From assembly GCF_006438845.1 (NCBI RefSeq), contig NZ_RCZJ01000003.1:402353-466352 (forward strand): a stretch of 64,000 nt of DNA, read 5' to 3'. The notes under the pieces were generated by a model. It worked only from the letters and a program-made list of their open reading frames with translations, made no database searches and was not told the origin of the DNA. Position numbers and translations under genes: made by a program. This DNA comes from Variovorax ginsengisoli. Lineage in GTDB: Bacteria; Pseudomonadota; Gammaproteobacteria; Burkholderiales; Burkholderiaceae_C. This document shows positions 59,829 to 64,000 of the stretch, one piece after another; the first letter of the stretch is position 1, and every line of letters begins with the position of its first letter.

Positions 59829-59869
59829 GGGAGACTCACTTTCGATAACTTAAAACTATCAGATGGGGC

Positions 59870-59900
59870 AAAAAAGGCCCGGATGTGCGAGCACCCGGGC
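59870..59900 (-). terminator. intrinsic terminator of ahpC
   Basis: On the minus strand GCCCGGGTGC / GCATCCGGGC-like arms around a TCGCA loop, followed by six T. It lies 16 bp after the ahpC stop. Confidence 0.8.
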
Positions 59901-59916
59901 GTCGTCCGCAAGGCGC

Positions 59917-60480
59917 TTAGATCTTCCCGACGAGGTCGAAAGACGGCGCAATGGTCTTGTCACCATCGTTCCACTTGGCGGGGCAGACTTCGTTCGGGTG
60001 CGCAGCGGTGTACACGGCGGCCTTGAGCTTGCGCAGGGTTTCCTTCACGTCGCGAGCGATCTCGTTCGAGTGGATTTCGGCGGTCTTGATGATGCCGTCC
60101 GGGTTGATCACGAAGGTGCCGCGCAGAGCCAGGCCTTCTTCGGGAATGTGCACGCCGAACGCGTTGGTCAGCGTGTGCGTCGGGTCACCCACCAACGGGA
60201 ACTTTGCCTTGCCGACGGCCGGCGACGTGTCGTGCCAAACCTTGTGCGAGAAGTGCGTGTCGGTGGTCACGATGTAGACCTCGGCACCCAGCTTCTGGAA
60301 CTCCGGATAGTTGTCGGCAGCGTCTTCCACCTCGGTCGGGCAGTTGAATGTGAAGGCGGCCGGCATGAAGATCAGCACCGACCATTTACCCTTCAGCGTT
60401 TCGTCGGAAACGTCGATGAACTTGCCGTTGAGATAAGCCTGCGTTTTGAAGGGTTGGACTTGGGTGTTGATCAGGGACAT
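59917..60480 (-). CDS. ahpC: alkyl hydroperoxide reductase subunit C
   Basis: 187-residue typical 2-Cys peroxiredoxin. Peroxidatic Cys lies in PAAFTFNCPTEVEDAADNY (about residue 47) and resolving Cys in HPNEVCPAKW (about 167). It reduces hydrogen peroxide and organic peroxides using AhpF. Upstream are a TATACT -10 and an OxyR site overlapping the -35 region, the usual layout for OxyR activation. Confidence 0.97.
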   Translation of the reverse strand: MSLINTQVQPFKTQAYLNGKFIDVSDETLKGKWSVLIFMPAAFTFNCPTEVEDAADNYPEFQKLGAEVYIVTTDTHFSHKVWHDTSPAVGKAKFPLVGDPTHTLTNAFGVHIPEEGLALRGTFVINPDGIIKTAEIHSNEIARDVKETLRKLKAAVYTAAHPNEVCPAKWNDGDKTIAPSFDLVGKI

Positions 60481-60521
60481 GGTGCTTCCTTGGCTGTGCA
60501 GATGAAGAATGGTGAGCCATG

Positions 60522-60585
60522 AGTATACCTACCAAATTGCCTCTTTAGATAGACTTGCGCTATCGAACGTATGGGCGAGGCCTAT
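60522..60585 (-). promoter_or_regulatory. OxyR-activated promoter of ahpC
   Basis: A -10 TATACT (minus, 60527-60522) has no good -35. An OxyR array starts at its -35 position: ATAG 60549-60552, CTAT 60560-60563, ATGG 60571-60574 and CTAT 60582-60585, each pair separated by exactly 7 nt. This four-element, 10-11-bp-spaced pattern is the OxyR consensus. The 244-bp gap also serves bfr on the plus strand. Confidence 0.85.
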
Positions 60586-60724
60586 GAACTTGGAATCGAC
60601 GCGCACCCCCAATACGAACGCCTATCACCCTCGTACGCATGCAGACCGCTCGCGCATGGGATTGCTTGCTAGTCCTGGGTCGCCACCGGGACAATCGCTG
60701 CTTCTAGAACAAGGAAAAAAGATC

Positions 60725-61201
60725 ATGAAGGGCGACCCACAAGTCATCGAGCATCTCCAGGCGCAGCTCAAGAACGAGCTCACCGCGATCAACCAGTACT
60801 TCTTGCACTACCGCATGCTGAAGCACTGGGGCCTGGACAAGCTTGCCAAGAAGGAATACGAAGAATCGATCGGCGAGATGAAGCATGCCGATTGGCTGAT
60901 GGACCGCATCTTTATGCTCGACGGCCTGCCCAACCTGCAGGATCTTGCAAAGCTCAACGTGGGCGAAGACGTTCCCGAATTGCTGGCCTGCGACCTGAAG
61001 GCCGAGTACGGAGCGCAAGCCACCATCAAGGCCGGCATCGCGCATTGCGAGACGGTGCGCGACTATGTGTCGCGCGATCTCCTCCAGAAGATCCTGGACG
61101 ACACGGAGGAGCACATCGACTTCCTGGAAACGCAAATCGAACTGATCACCAAGGTCGGCGTGCAGAATTACCTGCAGTCGCAGATGGGCGAACTTCAGTA
61201 A
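60725..61201 (+). CDS. bfr: bacterioferritin
   Basis: 158-residue iron-storage subunit; 24 form a shell with haem. In E. coli numbering it keeps E18, E51, H54, E94 and H130 of the ferroxidase site and haem ligand M52. Position 127, normally Glu, is Thr (DTEEH). Start ATG 60725 follows AAGGAAAAAAG. It is divergent from ahpC, possibly sharing the OxyR region. Iron oxidation chemistry may be altered; the change may be common in this lineage. Confidence 0.95.
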   Translation: MKGDPQVIEHLQAQLKNELTAINQYFLHYRMLKHWGLDKLAKKEYEESIGEMKHADWLMDRIFMLDGLPNLQDLAKLNVGEDVPELLACDLKAEYGAQATIKAGIAHCETVRDYVSRDLLQKILDDTEEHIDFLETQIELITKVGVQNYLQSQMGELQ

Positions 61202-61227
61202 AGCGTCGACCCTGGGATGTCACTTTG

Positions 61228-61251
61228 AGCGGGGCTTCGGTCCCGCTTTTT
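61228..61251 (+). terminator. intrinsic terminator of bfr
   Basis: AGCGGG-GCTTCGGT-CCCGCT followed by TTTTT, 26 bp after the bfr stop. Confidence 0.85.
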
Positions 61252-61351
61252 CGTTGGTGCTTTACGCAACTTCACATGCTATCGAAATCGCAGCATGAAG
61301 CTCCGCCGCGGCGTGGCGTCACGCAGCCTTTCTCGCGGGTCTAGACACAAT

Positions 61352-61376
61352 ACAAATAGCATTCATTCTCATTTGT
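61352..61376. promoter_or_regulatory. Fur box
   Basis: AATAGCATTCATTCTCATT (61355-61373) contains the repeated ATTC/CATT hexamer pattern of Fur sites and is flanked by complementary ACAAAT and ATTTGT arms. It is about 25 bp before the first gene of the PepSY operon, covering its promoter region. Confidence 0.8.
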
Positions 61377-61398
61377 AGGGCAGAATCCAGCCCTCCAG

Positions 61399-62046
61399 AT
61401 GACCGCCGCTCCTACAGACAACCGCCGCAGGGCCTACTGGCTCAAGACCTTGCACGAATGGCATTGGGTCAGTTCGGCGCTGTGCCTCATCGGGATGATC
61501 CTGTTCAGCGTGACCGGTTTCACGCTGAATCACGCGTCGCAGATCGAGGCCAAACCCCGCATCACGAGCTTGCGCGCCACGGTCGACAACGCCTTGCGTG
61601 AACGCCTGGAGAAGCAGGCGGCGACGGTGAAGACGGCGACCAAAGGCAAGGCCGAATTGCCCGCCGAGCTGAAGGCTTGGCTCAAGAAGACCTGGCAGAT
61701 CGACACTTCCGCCGGCGAGGCCGAATGGTCGGACGACGAGATCTATCTGTCGATGCCCCGCCCCGGCGGCGATGCATGGCTGCGACTGAGCCTCGCCGAC
61801 GGCGAGGTCGAGTACGAGCGCACAGACCGCGGCTGGCTCTCCTATTTCAACGACCTGCACAAGGGCCGCCACACCGGAGAGGCCTGGAGCTGGTTCATCG
61901 ACATCTTCGCGGCCGCCACCCTGGTCTTTTCGATCACCGGCCTCTTCATCCTCAAGATGCACGCCGGCAACCGGCCCTTCACCTGGCCGATGGTCGGGAT
62001 GGGCCTGGTCATTCCGGTGCTGCTCGCGCTGCTGTTCATCCATTAG
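61399..62046 (+). CDS. PepSY-associated membrane protein (PepSY TM_3 type)
   Basis: 215-residue inner-membrane protein. Helix one lies at residues about 23-45 (ALCLIGMILFSVTGFTLNH), a periplasmic PepSY-like region between, then helices at about 169-188 and 195-214. PepSY-TM proteins often pass electrons or assist siderophore-iron reduction. ATG 61399 is chosen directly after the Fur box. First of four genes ending in apbE, so a role in periplasmic flavin-linked iron reduction is likely by context. Confidence 0.85.
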   Translation: MTAAPTDNRRRAYWLKTLHEWHWVSSALCLIGMILFSVTGFTLNHASQIEAKPRITSLRATVDNALRERLEKQAATVKTATKGKAELPAELKAWLKKTWQIDTSAGEAEWSDDEIYLSMPRPGGDAWLRLSLADGEVEYERTDRGWLSYFNDLHKGRHTGEAWSWFIDIFAAATLVFSITGLFILKMHAGNRPFTWPMVGMGLVIPVLLALLFIH

Positions 62047-62070
62047 TCCGTCCGACAGAAAGGCTCCTCC

Positions 62071-62598
62071 GTGCAAGTCCGCTACTCCCTGGCCGTTCCC
62101 GCGCTCGCCGCATTGTTCGGTGCACCTGCACTGGCAGCCGGTCTCGCCGCCAACATCGAGGTGCCGCGACTGAACACCTCCGAATACCACCGCCCCTACG
62201 TGGCCGCGTGGATCGAGCGGGCGGACAACAGCGTGGCGGCCACGGTCGCCGTCTGGTACGACGTGCGGACCCGCACCAACAACCCCGAGGGCGAAGGCAC
62301 GAAGTGGCTGAAGGACCTGCGCCAGTGGTGGCGGCGCACCGGACGTGACCTCGAAGTTCCGATCGACGGCGTGACCGGCGCGACCAAGCCCGCCGGCAAG
62401 CACCCGATCACCCTCGCCGATGCAGCGACCGCCAAGCTGACGCCCGGCGCCTACAAGTTCGTGGTCGAGGCCGCGCGCGAAGTGGGCGGCCGCGAGGTGG
62501 TGACGATTCCCTTCCAATGGCCGCCTGCCAAGGCCGACCTGCAAAGCGCCAGCGGAAGCAGTGAACTGGGCGAAATCAAACTCGAACTCAAGCCCTGA
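62071..62598 (+). CDS. DUF2271 periplasmic protein
   Basis: 175 residues starting at GTG 62071, with a signal peptide ending near ALAAG (residue 23). The DUF2271 core is EYHRPYVAAWIERADNSVAATVAVWYD and TKWLKDLRQWWRRTGRD, followed by DGVTGATKPAGKH near residue 108. The DGVTGAT stretch resembles FMN-attachment motifs (D-x-x-T/S-G-A-T) recognised by ApbE, encoded two genes on, making flavinylation plausible. Function unknown. Confidence 0.84.
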   Translation: MQVRYSLAVPALAALFGAPALAAGLAANIEVPRLNTSEYHRPYVAAWIERADNSVAATVAVWYDVRTRTNNPEGEGTKWLKDLRQWWRRTGRDLEVPIDGVTGATKPAGKHPITLADAATAKLTPGAYKFVVEAAREVGGREVVTIPFQWPPAKADLQSASGSSELGEIKLELKP

Positions 62599-62633
62599 GC
62601 TTTTCCGTTTCACCCCATCACCTGAACATCGAC

Positions 62634-63443
62634 ATGAACATCTCTCTCCGCACCATCGCCCTCGCCACGGCCATGACCGCCACGTTCGGCGTCGCGCATG
62701 CGCACAACGCCTGGTTGCTGCCCTCGACCACGGTGCTGTCGAAGCCCGACGTGATTTCGGTGGACGCCGCGATTTCCAACGACCTGTTCGTGGCCAACCA
62801 CGCACCGATGCGACTCGAAAACCTGCAGATCACTGCGCCCGACGGCAGCGCCATCAAGCCCGAGTCCGAAACCAGGCTCAAGCGCCGCAGCGTGTTCGAC
62901 GTGCCCGTGGCCACGCCGGGCACCTACCGCATCGCGGTCGTCAACGGCGGTGCTTCGGCGAGCTGGAAGGACAAGGCCACCGGCCAGCAGAAGCGCGCGC
63001 GCGGCACCGCCGAATCGCTCGCCAAGGACATTCCTGCGGACGCGACGGAAGTGGTCGTTACCCAGTCGGTGGGCCGCATCGAGACCTTCGTCACCGTGGG
63101 CAAGCCGTCGGTGCCCAAGGCCATCGGCCAGGGCCTGGAAATGGTGTCGAGCGCCGGCGCCCTGACCGACCTCGCCAAGGGCGAGAAGGCCACCTTCGCG
63201 CTGCATGTCGATGGACAGCCGGCGAAGGACCTTGACGTCACCGTGACGGCAGGCAATACGCAATACCGTGACAAGCTGGCCGAGGTGAAGGTCAAGACCG
63301 ACGAAAAGGGCCAGTTCAGCGTGACCTGGCCCGAAGCCGGCATGTACTGGATCGACGTCAGCACCAAGGACAGCAAGACCACGATGCCGCAGGCCAAGGA
63401 ACGCCGGCTGAGCTACGCGGCCACCGTGGAAGTGATGCCCTGA
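62634..63443 (+). CDS. DUF4198 periplasmic protein
   Basis: 269 residues with a signal peptide ending near AHAHN (residue 24) and the typical DUF4198 start HNAWLLPSTTVL. Two Ig-like portions follow; the second (about 175-265) ends TWPEAGMYWIDVSTKD. Relatives (NikM-like) occur with metal transporters and iron-regulated operons. No Cys or obvious metal motif beyond the N-terminal His. Function unknown. Confidence 0.84.
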   Translation: MNISLRTIALATAMTATFGVAHAHNAWLLPSTTVLSKPDVISVDAAISNDLFVANHAPMRLENLQITAPDGSAIKPESETRLKRRSVFDVPVATPGTYRIAVVNGGASASWKDKATGQQKRARGTAESLAKDIPADATEVVVTQSVGRIETFVTVGKPSVPKAIGQGLEMVSSAGALTDLAKGEKATFALHVDGQPAKDLDVTVTAGNTQYRDKLAEVKVKTDEKGQFSVTWPEAGMYWIDVSTKDSKTTMPQAKERRLSYAATVEVMP

Positions 63444-63454
63444 GCATTCCGACA

Positions 63455-64000
63455 GTGAACTCGCCGGTGCGTCCTTCCTTCGCCACTTGGCGTGCTGGCG
63501 GCTACGCGAACGCGGTGGTGCCACGCGCAGCCGATCCGGCCCGCCTACAGACGTTGGCCGGACGCACCATGGGCACCAGCTGGTCGCTCAAGTTCGACAA
63601 CCCGGCGATGCTGCCGCATGCGACGGTGCAGGCCGCCGTCACGCAGGCGCTCGATCGCGTGATCGCGCAGATGAGCACCTGGGAGCCGGACTCGGACATC
63701 GGCCGGTACAACAACGCTCAACCGGGCAGCCGCCATGCCTTGCCGAGCGCCTTCGCTGAAGTGCTGGCGTGCGCGTTGCACTGGGCCGAGGCCAGCGACG
63801 GCGCAATCGATCCGACCGTCGGCCCGCTGGTCGCGCTGTGGGGTTTCGGCGCGCACGCCGACCCGGCCCTGTCGCCGCCCTCGCCTGCCGCCCTGACGGC
63901 GGCGCGCGAACGCGTCGGCTGGCGGCGCCTTGCATTCGATCCCGCGACGGGCCGGATCACCCAGCAGGGCGGCCTGTGGCTCGACCTCTCCGGCATCGCC
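63455..64000 (+). CDS. apbE: FAD:protein FMN transferase ApbE, N-terminal part (cut by window edge)
   Basis: 182 residues are visible from GTG 63455 to the window end with no stop. ApbE covalently attaches FMN to Thr or Ser of periplasmic proteins. Family motifs are AGRTMGTSWSLKF near residue 38, MSTWEPDSDIGRYNN near 73, DGAIDPTVGPLVALWGFG near 112 and LDLSGIA at the edge. It begins 11 bp after the DUF4198 gene and completes the Fur-controlled operon. Confidence 0.9.
   Translation, partial: MNSPVRPSFATWRAGGYANAVVPRAADPARLQTLAGRTMGTSWSLKFDNPAMLPHATVQAAVTQALDRVIAQMSTWEPDSDIGRYNNAQPGSRHALPSAFAEVLACALHWAEASDGAIDPTVGPLVALWGFGAHADPALSPPSPAALTAARERVGWRRLAFDPATGRITQQGGLWLDLSGIA

Noticed and set aside
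59835..59865. ATAG-N7-TTAT on the minus strand before ahpF, as an OxyR half-site
   Set aside because: Only one imperfect pair and no second half; not strong enough to list.

Overview
The window is high-GC, densely packed bacterial chromosome. Gene content and order point to a betaproteobacterium of the Comamonadaceae, most likely Variovorax or a close relative. The main pointers are two orphan Bug-type tripartite tricarboxylate receptors, a LIV-type ABC operon joined to an acyl-CoA ligase, the rpsF-priB-rpsR-rplI-dnaB block, a RibH2-type lumazine synthase under an FMN riboswitch, and a DUF3348/DUF802/OmpA/DUF2894 cluster. I saw no rRNA, tRNA, CRISPR array or insertion sequence. Genus is inferred from recalled gene context, not from a search.

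Layout. 1-2.9 kb: start of isocitrate lyase (cut by the left edge), a gamma-glutamylcyclotransferase-like gene, a DMT exporter and a Lys/Ala-tailed SWIB protein. 3.0-12.3 kb: an apparent catabolic regulon with a TetR regulator, a NitT/TauT-type ABC transporter, an enolase-superfamily enzyme, a Bug receptor, a Gfo/Idh/MocA dehydrogenase, a DUF993 aldolase-like protein and a sugar-phosphate-isomerase-like TIM barrel. Near-identical operator-like palindromes precede its two transcription units. 12.4-20.4 kb: exporters, FMN riboswitch plus ribH, a YdjM-like hydrolase, TauE and MFS transporters with a divergent AraC regulator, a SulP transporter and ArfB. 20.4-24.5 kb: a four-gene cluster whose middle genes look like a MotA/ZorA-type and a MotB/ZorB-type motor subunit, the best candidate for an undescribed system. 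24.5-34.1 kb: thiolase, crotonase and TetR genes divergent from livG-livH-livM-SBP-livF-acyl-CoA ligase, which looks like uptake, CoA activation and beta-oxidation of an organic acid.

34.2-45.8 kb: a PheC-like periplasmic protein, clpB with a coupled small membrane protein, a second Bug receptor, and a long minus-strand run joining alanine and threonine synthesis to molybdenum-cofactor genes (alaA-hom-thrC-mobB-moeA-moaD-moaE). 45.9-54.6 kb: a DUF498 protein, PrxQ, a PIN-PhoH ATPase, a UvrD-like helicase coupled to dnaB, the rpsF operon and an unrecognised protein. 54.7-58.2 kb: PEP synthase divergent from its regulatory kinase/phosphorylase. 58.2-61.2 kb: peroxide and iron defence (ahpF, ahpC, bacterioferritin) with a textbook-like OxyR site. 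61.3-64 kb: a Fur-box-preceded operon of a PepSY-type membrane protein, DUF2271, DUF4198 and ApbE (cut by the right edge), probably periplasmic flavin or iron chemistry.
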